DNA from: Bacteroidales bacterium
GTDB taxonomy: Bacteria; Bacteroidota; Bacteroidia; Bacteroidales; Muribaculaceae
Direction: 5' to 3'
DNA: 64,000 bases
NCBI GenBank assembly: GCA_015060975.1
Contig: SUXI01000001.1
Location: 1 to 64,000 of the forward strand
This document shows positions 1-7,253 of this stretch, in pieces. The translations under genes were made by a program, and so were the position numbers. A model generated the notes under the pieces. That model ran no database searches. It was not told where the DNA came from and worked only from the letters and a program-made list of their open reading frames with translations. Position 1 is the stretch's first letter. Every line of letters begins with the position of its first letter.

Positions 1-109
1 AAAGGTACAACAAATTTTTATTCCGTGAAAATTTTGTCAAAAAATTAACAGGCTTTAACCTGCCCCACCCTTTGCCACCGCCACTGCGGTTCGTCCTCAA
101 AAGCGAGTG

Positions 110-140
110 CAAAGGTAGAGACTTTTTATCACTCTACCAA
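110..140 (-). promoter_or_regulatory. Bacteroidetes-type promoter reading out of the left edge
   Basis: On the minus strand a TTG (140-138) is followed after exactly 20 nt by TACCTTTG (117-110), the TTG-N20-TAnnTTTG layout of the main Bacteroidetes sigma factor. Transcription would start near position 104 and run left. The leader can form a small hairpin (ACCGC-AGTG-GCGGT) and then CAGG/CCTG followed by a T-rich run, so it may be a regulatory leader or a small RNA. Its gene, if any, lies outside the window. Confidence 0.55.
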
Positions 141-333
141 ACTTTTTTACATTTATTTTTCACCATTTTTCAACACTTTTTCACCATTCCTCCTATTAAT
201 CAATATTTTAACCATCAAATTTTTTTATGTTGTAAAACATGTTTTTAACAAATATCACTTTTTGCACATTAAAAAAAAATGGGAATATTGCCTCCAGAAA
301 CTTACTTTCTGCATATGCAATATCATATTAATG

Positions 334-366
334 ATAAAGAGCGACACGATATGAGTCGCTCTTTAT
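334..366 (-). terminator. intrinsic terminator after the AlaX-like gene
   Basis: A perfect 12-bp inverted repeat (334-345 and 355-366, ATAAAGAGCGAC and its complement) with a 9-nt loop lies just downstream of the minus-strand gene ending at 382. The A/T-rich outer stem supplies the T-run on both strands. Confidence 0.8.
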
Positions 367-381
367 TATCTCAAAAGGGTC

Positions 382-846
382 TTATTGGTCGAGTCGGAAG
401 ACGATGCGCTGCACTCCGTCTTGATAGCGAGAGCTTGAAATGCGGAAGTGACCTATTTGTGAAGTGTGCTCAACGTGTGCACCCACACATGGGCAGGCAT
501 CATAATCACCAATATGTACTATGCGAAGCATTTCTGATGCATCTTCGGGCAATCGCTCGAGATCATAGATTTTTGCAGCCCCACTTGCCGGAATGAATTC
601 AAATGTAACGGGGAGATCTTGCTCTATTACATTATTTATAGTGTTTTCTATCTCTTGTAATTGTTCTGGGGTCAATGGCTGCGCAAGCGGATAATCGCAC
701 TTCGACTTTTTGCGTTCGATATGAGCATTGCGCGAACGCTTGCAACCAATCATTTTTACCATTGTGCCATTCAACAAATGTTCAGCAGTGTGCATGGGGG
801 GATATTCCTGCTTGTTGTGTGAATTGAGCTGTATTTCTTGTTCCAT
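382..846 (-). CDS. stand-alone alanyl-tRNA editing domain (AlaX-like)
   Basis: This 154-residue protein resembles the second additional (editing) domain of alanyl- and threonyl-tRNA synthetases. Such free-standing proteins hydrolyse mischarged tRNA, typically Ser- or Gly-tRNA(Ala). The zinc site is visible: HTAEH at residues 19-23 (HxxxH) and CVGAH at 120-124 (CxxxH). The frame is open further upstream, to 912, but those extra residues are hydrophobic and low in complexity, so the methionine at 846 is preferred. It is followed by a strong terminator and appears monocistronic. The lack of any catalytic synthetase domain supports a trans-editing role. Substrate specificity cannot be read from the sequence. 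Confidence 0.85.
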   Translation of the reverse strand: MEQEIQLNSHNKQEYPPMHTAEHLLNGTMVKMIGCKRSRNAHIERKKSKCDYPLAQPLTPEQLQEIENTINNVIEQDLPVTFEFIPASGAAKIYDLERLPEDASEMLRIVHIGDYDACPCVGAHVEHTSQIGHFRISSSRYQDGVQRIVFRLDQ

Positions 847-919
847 ATATTTGATTTGGAAATAATATAACACAAAGATAGTAAAATTCGATAAACAGTT
901 TGATATACGCAAATTTTAA

Positions 920-1054
920 ATCCTCAATCTCACCCACGACGATATCGACACAATGACCCAAGAGGAATTCTCTCGCATATTCCGCCACTCAGCCATTAAA
1001 CGCACAAAACTCGCCAGCCTACAACGCAACAACCGCCACTGCTCAAAAAAGTAA
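920..1054 (+). pseudogene. 3' remnant of queG (epoxyqueuosine reductase C-terminus)
   Basis: Forty-four in-frame codons read ...MTQEEFSRIFRHSAIKRTKL... and then a TAA. This matches the C-terminal end of bacterial QueG (pattern F-[KR]-x-SAVKR-x-K-x-x-GL-x-RN), the [4Fe-4S]/cobalamin enzyme that finishes queuosine synthesis. A TAA (917-919) lies immediately upstream in frame and there is no start or catalytic region, so only the tail remains. An intact queG may exist elsewhere. The assignment rests on recall of the family C-terminus. Confidence 0.6.
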
Positions 1055-1170
1055 GGTAAAAAACTCAAAAAGTAGGGTAAAAAGCACCATTTCCCCAAAA
1101 AAGCAGGGTAAAAACCGCAAATAGTAGGGAGAAAACAATTATCTTTGCACAAAAAGTAGGGAGAAAAAAG
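1046..1170 (+). repeat. five degenerate AAAGTAGGGWRAAAA repeats upstream of fic
   Basis: Five related units have their GTAGGG-like cores at 1051, 1072, 1103, 1124 and 1156, so the spacing alternates between 21 nt and 31-32 nt. Similar units recur inside the fic gene at 2001, 2022 and 2043 with 21-nt spacing, where they encode the basic linker before the winged helix. Read in register, the upstream units also give K-S-R-[VE]-K, so they may be decayed Fic-linker sequence. Confidence 0.6.
1140..1147 (+). promoter_or_regulatory. -7 element of the fic promoter
   Basis: TATCTTTG matches TAnnTTTG and lies 58 nt before the fic start, embedded in the repeat array. No good TTG is found 20 nt upstream, so the -33 element is weak. 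Confidence 0.5.
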
Positions 1171-1205
1171 ATACGGCATAAAACAAATTTCAAAAAATAG
1201 AGAAC

Positions 1206-2225
1206 ATGGCAAACAAATTAGAGTCACTTATATATCGATATAAAGAGTTAGGCATTGATCTACAAATAGATTATGATAAGTTTTATCTCTATTCATTGAT
1301 TACCCACTCAACTGCTATTGAAGGTTCTACAATCACAGAATTGGAGAATCAAATAATGTTTGACCATGGGGTGAGTATTAAAGGGAAAAGCATTGAGGAA
1401 CAAAGCATGAACCTTGACCTAAAACTTGCCTATGATAGAGCTATTGAATTGGCAAAAAATCACACGCCTATTACCATTGATACGTTAATTTCTCTCGCCG
1501 CATTAGTGATGAAAAACACAGGTAAAGAATATAAGACTATTCTTGGTGATTTCTCATCGACAAAGGGTGAATTGCGTTTGCTCAATGTGACTGCCGGGAT
1601 TGGAGGACGTTCTTATATGAATTATAACAAAGTCCCCACAAAACTTGCTGAATTTTGCAACCAACTAAATGCTGATCGAAAAAAAGCGGAGAATAAATCA
1701 ATAACCGAACTTTATAAACTTTCATTTGATGCTCATTTTAATTTAGTAACCATACACCCATGGGCCGACGGAAATGGGCGCATGGCTCGTTTGATTATGA
1801 ATATGCTGCAATTTGAATTTGGCCTTATTCCTACAAAAATACACAAGGAATACAAAGAAGAATATATAAAAGCATTAGTAGCAACACGAGAAGAAGAAGA
1901 CCTTGAGATTTTCAGAACTTTCATGACTAAAATGATGGAAGAAAACCTTTCGGCTGAAATAGAAACCTATTTGAAGTCAATCAACGAAATCGTGGATAAT
2001 AGGGTGAAACCTTCAAAAGGCAGGGAAGATTCCGCAAAAAGTAGGGATAAAATCATTTCATTACTCTCTGAAGATGGTCGGTTGAGTGCTGTTGCATTAG
2101 CAGAAAAGATTGGCATTACAGCCAAAGCCGTGGAAAAACACCTCGCACGCCTAAAAGCCGACGGCATCATTCAACGCATCGGCCCCGCCAAAGGTGGGCA
2201 TTGGGTGGTAAGTCCAAAGCAATAA
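1206..2225 (+). CDS. Fic family protein (AMP transferase) with C-terminal winged helix
   Basis: Fic enzymes transfer AMP (or a related group) from a nucleotide to a target hydroxyl. The active-site motif HPWADGNGR sits near residues 184-192, close to consensus HPFx[DE]GNGRxxR. An N-terminal auto-inhibitory helix motif S35-xxx-E39-G40 ([ST]xxxE[GN]) suggests a class II, self-inhibited enzyme. Residues from about 275 form a basic heptad-like linker (R-V-K-P-S-K-G-R-E-D-S-A-K-S-R-D-K), followed by a winged-helix domain that probably binds DNA for autoregulation. The gene is alone on its strand beside a queG scrap and tandem repeats, which suggests it arrived by recombination. The target is unknown. 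Confidence 0.92.
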   Translation: MANKLESLIYRYKELGIDLQIDYDKFYLYSLITHSTAIEGSTITELENQIMFDHGVSIKGKSIEEQSMNLDLKLAYDRAIELAKNHTPITIDTLISLAALVMKNTGKEYKTILGDFSSTKGELRLLNVTAGIGGRSYMNYNKVPTKLAEFCNQLNADRKKAENKSITELYKLSFDAHFNLVTIHPWADGNGRMARLIMNMLQFEFGLIPTKIHKEYKEEYIKALVATREEEDLEIFRTFMTKMMEENLSAEIETYLKSINEIVDNRVKPSKGREDSAKSRDKIISLLSEDGRLSAVALAEKIGITAKAVEKHLARLKADGIIQRIGPAKGGHWVVSPKQ

Positions 2226-2458
2226 TTTTTCACTTTTATTATCAAGTACGAACCTAACTCACCATTAATATTCCAATTTTGTAAAATTAGCCCTCAAATA
2301 TACACCAAATTGGCTAACAAAATAATTTAGAGATAATACAGCCAAGCCATTTTAATATTTTATTGGATTTTATTTGTGGCAATGTGTATTAATTGCCATA
2401 ATAGTAAAAAAATTGAACAGAAAAGGAAGTAAAAATTCTTTTATTGTTCAAAATTTTA

Positions 2459-3634
2459 CTACTTTTTCCTCTTCCACAAGAGGCATGCGAGGAGGAAGTA
2501 GATGGCGGTGAGGCGCCAGAGCATTGTGTAGGGGATTTGGACTTGTGAGAGAGTGGCACTGTTGGAGTTGATGTTGACAAAGCCTTCCACGCCCCATGTA
2601 GCAGGTATTATGTCGCCAAGTTCGCGCCAGGGGAAGTCCATGGCGTAGCGTGGCCAGGTGAGTCCCGAAAGGAATAAAAATATCAATGAGGTGAACACTA
2701 CAACCAATAATGAGGATTCTCGCTCACTAACAAATGCTTGCATTACCATTCCCATAAATGCCGAAGCAAGCAGTAATGGCACGATAAACAATAGGTAGTC
2801 AATGGCACATCCACTATGTGGCAACCCAAATATTAGTGGCACATAATGTAACATATACAATGTGAGCGGTGCATATATTAGAATATAACACAACACTTTT
2901 CCTATCACCGTTGCTACTGCCGGGGCTTCAATGGCGAGAGGGTCAACACCTCCATTTAGCCGTCGGCGGTCGCGCGAAGTACCACCAAGCATAGCAATGC
3001 CGAGTATCATACTTTGTTGAATGATAAGTATCAATATGCCTGGAATCACAAACGAAGCAAATCCTTGTGTTACATCTCCAAGAAAGAAAGCTTGCGAGTC
3101 AATAGCAGTCACATCAAGTCCGACAGCCGCATCGCCGGCTTCAGCTACTAATCTTTGTCGTTCCTCGGCTCCAACAGCCATCTGAATATCAGTGAGCGCA
3201 CTCATAAAGGTGCGATATCGCATCAATAGGCTCATTTCGTAATAAAACGGCACTACTGCTTGCCGGTGTGTTTCAATCTTTTCGGAATAGTCGCTCGGAA
3301 TAAGCATTATTCCATAACACGCTTTTTCATTCATCCACCGCCGTGCTTCGTTCATATCCGAAGCATATCCAATGAGACGCATTGACTGAGTGGCATCGGC
3401 CATTCGCACTAGTTCACGACTTTGTGGAGAACGAGAGTCATCAACGACACAAAACGGCACCTCTTCAACCAATTCGGGATTATATATGAGAGTGTAAGCC
3501 ACCGGATAAAACAATGGCAGAGCAACAAAAAAGAGCATTACGCCGGCATCATGCGTAACAAGGTAGAATTCCCTCCGCCACACACGAAACAGTGATATAA
3601 ACCACGATATTATGTATTTAACAACTTTTTTCAT
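2459..3634 (-). CDS. ABC-2 type permease, last gene of the export operon
   Basis: This 391-residue inner-membrane protein has one N-terminal membrane segment, a periplasmic domain of roughly 150 residues (with the V-V-D-D-S-R-S-P-Q-S signature of YhgE/YbhR-type ABC-2 permeases) and about five C-terminal membrane segments. It lies 10 nt downstream of a second, related permease (3645-4802) and an HlyD adaptor, forming a three-gene operon. No ATP-binding subunit is encoded in the cluster, so the energy source must come from elsewhere or work differently. Likely role: export of a small molecule, lipid or drug through the TolC channel encoded upstream. Confidence 0.88.
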   Translation of the reverse strand: MKKVVKYIISWFISLFRVWRREFYLVTHDAGVMLFFVALPLFYPVAYTLIYNPELVEEVPFCVVDDSRSPQSRELVRMADATQSMRLIGYASDMNEARRWMNEKACYGIMLIPSDYSEKIETHRQAVVPFYYEMSLLMRYRTFMSALTDIQMAVGAEERQRLVAEAGDAAVGLDVTAIDSQAFFLGDVTQGFASFVIPGILILIIQQSMILGIAMLGGTSRDRRRLNGGVDPLAIEAPAVATVIGKVLCYILIYAPLTLYMLHYVPLIFGLPHSGCAIDYLLFIVPLLLASAFMGMVMQAFVSERESSLLVVVFTSLIFLFLSGLTWPRYAMDFPWRELGDIIPATWGVEGFVNINSNSATLSQVQIPYTMLWRLTAIYFLLACLLWKRKK

Positions 3635-3644
3635 TACTTCTTAT

Positions 3645-4802
3645 TTAAGGCACATATACCGGATTTTCACATGCGTTTTTCAATCGCCAAAGCATCGTTG
3701 TGGCTACAAGAGGAAATATTGCCAATGCCACAAAATACCACCACGAATAATATAATGCAATACCATTGAGGGCTTGATCTATATATATCAAGAAGTAGTA
3801 TCGCACCGGCACAATGTGACTGAATATCGCCACTGCTCCATACATATCCTCAAGAGGGAACGAAAATCCCGTAATGGAGAACGACAATACACCAAACAAT
3901 GATACGACACTCAATGCCAATCGCAAATTGGGCAACACACAACAAATAATCAATGCAAAGGCTTGACAAGCAACTACAAACATCATCATAGCGCATATCA
4001 TTACCCATATTGAGCAATTAAGAGGATAATGATTATATCCAAAGAATAACGATTGGATAAATATTCCTACCATTGAGAATATTGCCGTGTGTGGTAACAT
4101 CTTACCCAATAATGCCACAATAATAGAGTCTTGCGACAGTTTAATCCACTCTATCGATGTGCCTCGCTTCATCTCCTCACATATTGAAAACACCGTAACG
4201 AGCATAATCATCAAAGCCAACACTCCGGGCGCAAACGAATTACATAGATATATTGAATAATTGCTCCACGGATTGCCCATAGGGTGGTCTTGAACAGCCA
4301 AAGGTTGTATCAATGCTCCCACCGATTCACTATCCATTCCCGCCGACACAAGTTGCATCGTTGCCATTGAGCCTGTTGTACTCACAGCAATGGTCTTAAA
4401 GCCCTTAAATGTCAAAGTTCCGGGAATAAAATATGCCATGTTACAATAATATGTTATCGTGGGAGAGTTACCCGCTATGGCATTTTTTTCAAAATCATCG
4501 GGAACAACAAAAAAACCATATATCTCCCCTCGCCTCACAGCCTCAAGTGCATCATGATAACTATTATATCGGCTATTGATAGCCAACAATTGCGTTGCAT
4601 CAAGGTCGCGAATCATTTGGCGCGACAAAGCAGAGTTGTCTTTATCCACTACTGCCGTAGGGACCTTTGTCGGTAATCCTTCATCAAGTAACGACACAAA
4701 AAAGAGAGCACAAGCAATGGGAACAATCACCATTGACAACAGATATATGGGACGGCTCGCAAGTCGTCGCACTTCTCTCTTTATTATCGTCCACAATGCC
4801 AT
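3645..4802 (-). CDS. ABC-2 type permease, middle gene of the export operon
   Basis: A 385-residue paralogue of the next gene with the same layout: a membrane segment at residues 15-36, a large periplasmic domain starting with the motif V-V-D-K-D-N-S-A-L-S, then about five membrane helices. Paired permeases like this usually form a heterodimer that works with an HlyD adaptor and an outer-membrane TolC. It starts 9 nt after the HlyD stop and ends 10 nt before the next gene, so co-transcription is very likely. The substrate cannot be deduced. Confidence 0.88.
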   Translation of the reverse strand: MALWTIIKREVRRLASRPIYLLSMVIVPIACALFFVSLLDEGLPTKVPTAVVDKDNSALSRQMIRDLDATQLLAINSRYNSYHDALEAVRRGEIYGFFVVPDDFEKNAIAGNSPTITYYCNMAYFIPGTLTFKGFKTIAVSTTGSMATMQLVSAGMDSESVGALIQPLAVQDHPMGNPWSNYSIYLCNSFAPGVLALMIMLVTVFSICEEMKRGTSIEWIKLSQDSIIVALLGKMLPHTAIFSMVGIFIQSLFFGYNHYPLNCSIWVMICAMMMFVVACQAFALIICCVLPNLRLALSVVSLFGVLSFSITGFSFPLEDMYGAVAIFSHIVPVRYYFLIYIDQALNGIALYYSWWYFVALAIFPLVATTMLWRLKNACENPVYVP

Positions 4803-4811
4803 TAATACAAT

Positions 4812-5813
4812 CTATTTAGGCTGATAAATAATTGACATTCCGGGGCGAAGATTAGGCAAAGTTACAGTGGGGCGCGCTTTGATTTTGAATGTGCGACTAT
4901 CCCACTCCCCTGTTGCTTTTGTGGCACGCCACACAGCATAGTCACCCATATCACGCACATAATATACTCGTGCTTTTACAATCGTATCACCAAGAGCAGG
5001 TATCATTACCTCAATCTCTTTACCCATTGGCATATCATTGAGCAACTCTTCACGCACATTAAAAGTTATCCACTTGTCATCGGCTTGTAATACACTCATT
5101 ATCGGGGCACCAAGAGCTACCAATTCGCCTTGTTGAGGATATATTTCATCAACCATACCATCACATGGAGCAAGCAAATATTGATCTTCAAGCACTGCCT
5201 CAACTTCCTTCACTCCTCCACGAGCCACTGTCACCATCGCAGCCGCACTTGTTTTGTCCTCTTGTTGAGCGCCACTTTTTGCCAAATTATATTGACTCAA
5301 TGCCGCACTTTCACCTGCTTGAGCAACTTTGTAGGCAGCTTGTGCCTCATCACGCTTCTGAGCCGACACAACACCTTGCTTGTATAGCGATTCCATTCGT
5401 TCAAATGTTTTACGCGCAATCTCACTTGCCGCTTGTGCTTGTTTCCACAAGTCTTGTGCCGACTGTATCGTTTGCTTCCTCACTCCGGCATCAACCTTGC
5501 GATTTTGTGCCTGTGCAGCAGTGGTCATCGCTTGTGCTTGCATCAACTTGGCCTCTGCTACCGATGAATGGATGTGTACCAAAGTATCACCGGCTTTGAC
5601 CGAGTCACCCTCTTGCACATAGAATGTTTCAACGCGTCCGGGCAATTTTCCCGATATCTTCACGGCCGTAGCCTCGGCTTGACCTTGCACCACCTCGGTA
5701 GGCTCATTTATAAACATAAATCCGATAACAGCCAACGTCACTACCATTAAAATGATTACTGCCAACGAAATAAGCAATACCTTGTTTTCTCTTTTTTCTT
5801 GATTTGTATCCAT
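4812..5813 (-). CDS. HlyD-family periplasmic adaptor (membrane fusion protein)
   Basis: This adaptor connects inner-membrane permeases with TolC. Visible features: one N-terminal membrane anchor (about residues 13-34), a biotinyl-lipoyl-like half domain near 50-75 with A-V-K-I-S-G-K-L-P-G-R-V, a long alanine/glutamine-rich coiled-coil hairpin (about 80-200), the second lipoyl half with L-L-A-P-C-D-G-M-V, and a beta-barrel domain. The length of 333 aa is normal. It is the first gene of the operon with the two permeases. A dyad operator at 5848-5876 lies 34 nt upstream. Confidence 0.92.
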   Translation of the reverse strand: MDTNQEKRENKVLLISLAVIILMVVTLAVIGFMFINEPTEVVQGQAEATAVKISGKLPGRVETFYVQEGDSVKAGDTLVHIHSSVAEAKLMQAQAMTTAAQAQNRKVDAGVRKQTIQSAQDLWKQAQAASEIARKTFERMESLYKQGVVSAQKRDEAQAAYKVAQAGESAALSQYNLAKSGAQQEDKTSAAAMVTVARGGVKEVEAVLEDQYLLAPCDGMVDEIYPQQGELVALGAPIMSVLQADDKWITFNVREELLNDMPMGKEIEVMIPALGDTIVKARVYYVRDMGDYAVWRATKATGEWDSRTFKIKARPTVTLPNLRPGMSIIYQPK

Positions 5814-5847
5814 TGTTATTTAACTCAAATTCAAAATAAGACAAAAA

Positions 5848-5876
5848 TTGTTACCACAAATTTTATGTGATAACAA
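5848..5876. promoter_or_regulatory. dyad operator candidate upstream of the HlyD operon
   Basis: TTGTTACCACA-N7-TGTGATAACAA is an inverted repeat with 10 of 11 positions symmetric. The right half plus flank (17 nt, ATTTTATGTGATAACAA) recurs with one mismatch just upstream of the tolC gene (8714-8730). This is typical of an operator for a TetR- or MarR-type regulator shared by both transcripts. No such regulator is encoded in the window. Confidence 0.5.
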
Positions 5877-5916
5877 CTTAAAACATTTTGTTGTTGACTA
5901 CATCATTTTTATAATA

Positions 5917-6735
5917 TCAAATATTTTTTAAAATATAGAAAGCCGAAGTTGTATAGTAATTTCTAAAATAAGAAATCTGGGCCGCCCATTTCCATACTCT
6001 CCGAGGTTTAAGCCCAAATTTTTGTTTGTAGTGAGGGTTGATAAACCACAACGAACGATTTATTATTGAAAAGCCCTCAATAGAAATTAATTTCTCAAAT
6101 TGTTCAATTGACATTTTTGCTCGTTTTATACTCATTAATTCATCAATAGCGTTTTTCTCAACTCCACTCATTTTTAATAATCCTTTATACATAAAATTAG
6201 GAAGGAGATGTATAAACGGTAATTTTGATGCAAATCCGCAAGTTATTTGTTGATGACCTCCAAATGGATTTTGCCAAGCAGGAAAACCAAAGAAGACTAT
6301 GCCATTTTTTCGAAGAAAAGGTTTTATATTACTAATGAAATTAGCTTTAAAAGAAGACTCAATGTGTTCAATTACATCATGAACAAGAATAATGTCGAAT
6401 CGTTCATCTTCACCATTAGGCTTCTCGGCTGCAATAAAATTCAGGCAAATAAATTCTCCAGAGGTGTTATAATACTCAAAAAACTCTTGAGCTTGCTCTA
6501 TGCGAGTTTTGCTTAAATCTATACCTGTAACTTTGCATCCCATTTCGGCAAAAGGAAGAAGATTTCCCCCCTCTCCACAACCGATTTCGAGAACTTTACA
6601 TTTTGAAGAAATATTAAAATGATTGTTAATGTAATCAATAAAATATTCACGAGTAGTGTTTGACAATTCATTAAAATACTGCAATCGATTAGAATGACGA
6701 AGCTGCATAACTAGTTTTGAAATTAAATCACACAC
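5917..6735 (-). CDS. class I SAM-dependent methyltransferase
   Basis: A 272-residue protein with a Rossmann-type SAM domain: motif I V-L-E-I-G-C-G-E-G-G near residues 47-56, an acidic residue after strand 2 (G-I-D-L-S), and F-D-I-I-L-V-H-D-V-I-E-H-I (motif IV/post-IV), as in UbiE/Coq5-like and glycan- or lipid-modifying enzymes. The first ATG (6735) is preceded by AGGGAG at SD distance, so it is preferred over the ATG at residue 10. It sits on the same strand between tolC and the HlyD operon but is separated from both, and the terminator of a structured RNA ends about 23 nt upstream. The substrate is unknown. Confidence 0.85.
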   Translation of the reverse strand: MCDLISKLVMQLRHSNRLQYFNELSNTTREYFIDYINNHFNISSKCKVLEIGCGEGGNLLPFAEMGCKVTGIDLSKTRIEQAQEFFEYYNTSGEFICLNFIAAEKPNGEDERFDIILVHDVIEHIESSFKANFISNIKPFLRKNGIVFFGFPAWQNPFGGHQQITCGFASKLPFIHLLPNFMYKGLLKMSGVEKNAIDELMSIKRAKMSIEQFEKLISIEGFSIINRSLWFINPHYKQKFGLKPRRVWKWAAQISYFRNYYTTSAFYILKNI

Positions 6736-6757
6736 CGACTCCCTAAATGTGTAGAAA

Positions 6758-7065
6758 CAAAAAAAGCGTGAGAGCCAATAACTGTTACCCGTCCCGCTTT
6801 ACAAGGCCTTCGCATTGCCCAACACTGTGGAACGAGCAACGCAGAAGCCTCACGCATAAATACGAATATATAACATATTGTGGCACAATTGTACCTCAAC
6901 ATGAAGATATACATATTCACAAGGCATCTACCATTGCTTCATTCTTGACAGTGTTTAGAAGTTGCGAAGTTCTGTAAAGCCAAGAAAGAGCGTAAGTAAA
7001 CGCTTTTCAAATAATAAAATCAGTACTCCCCTCCATAACTCTTTACGGTTCTAATAAGTGAAGTA
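6758..7065 (-). ncRNA. candidate ~300-nt structured RNA or 5' leader with its own terminator
   Basis: On the minus strand TAACTTTG (7078-7071) gives a start near 7065. The RNA can close an early stem (GTACT/AGTAC), a small GCGT/ACGC hairpin, and a 3' domain bounded by GCGTGAG (6855-6849) and CTCACGC (6772-6766), with an inner GGCTTCTGCGTTGC / GCAATGCGAAGGCC pairing, followed by seven T. A motif GCAATG-(N)-GANGCCTTGTRAA occurs twice, around 6916-6937 and 6798-6817. No protein-coding frame fits. It does not show the hallmarks I know for tmRNA, RNase P RNA, SRP RNA or cobalamin/TPP riboswitches. It may be a stable sRNA or an attenuating leader of the methyltransferase gene. Confidence 0.55.
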
Positions 7066-7070
7066 CGATA

Positions 7071-7078
7071 CAAAGTTA
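7071..7078 (-). promoter_or_regulatory. -7 element driving the structured RNA candidate
   Basis: TAACTTTG on the minus strand matches TAnnTTTG. The -33 region lacks a clear TTG, which lowers confidence. Confidence 0.45.
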
Positions 7079-7253
7079 CGCAAATTATAATATTTTTAAA
7101 TCTATTATACTTAAAAAATATATCACGGCTTGAAACATTACACTTCTTGCAATTATATTTTATATAACACAATTTGTGCAACTTTTCATCAACACTTTAA
7201 AATACGTCACTTTATTTTGCGGAAAGTAAGGCGTATTTTTCTTTTTCACCTCG

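Noticed and set aside
279-596. Open plus-strand frame of 105 codons
   Set aside because: It runs antisense to the AlaX-like gene, lacks a recognisable motif and has no suitable start context.
1046-1170. Repeat array as a possible CRISPR
   Set aside because: Units are 15-20 nt, degenerate and uneven in spacing; no cas genes are present.
5130-5750. Several overlapping plus-strand frames
   Set aside because: They are antisense to the HlyD gene and arise from its biased codon use.
6758-7078. Structured RNA as tmRNA, RNase P RNA or SRP RNA
   Set aside because: No CCA end or tag frame, no GAGGAAAGTCC motif, and no SRP GGAA/GNRA apical loop.
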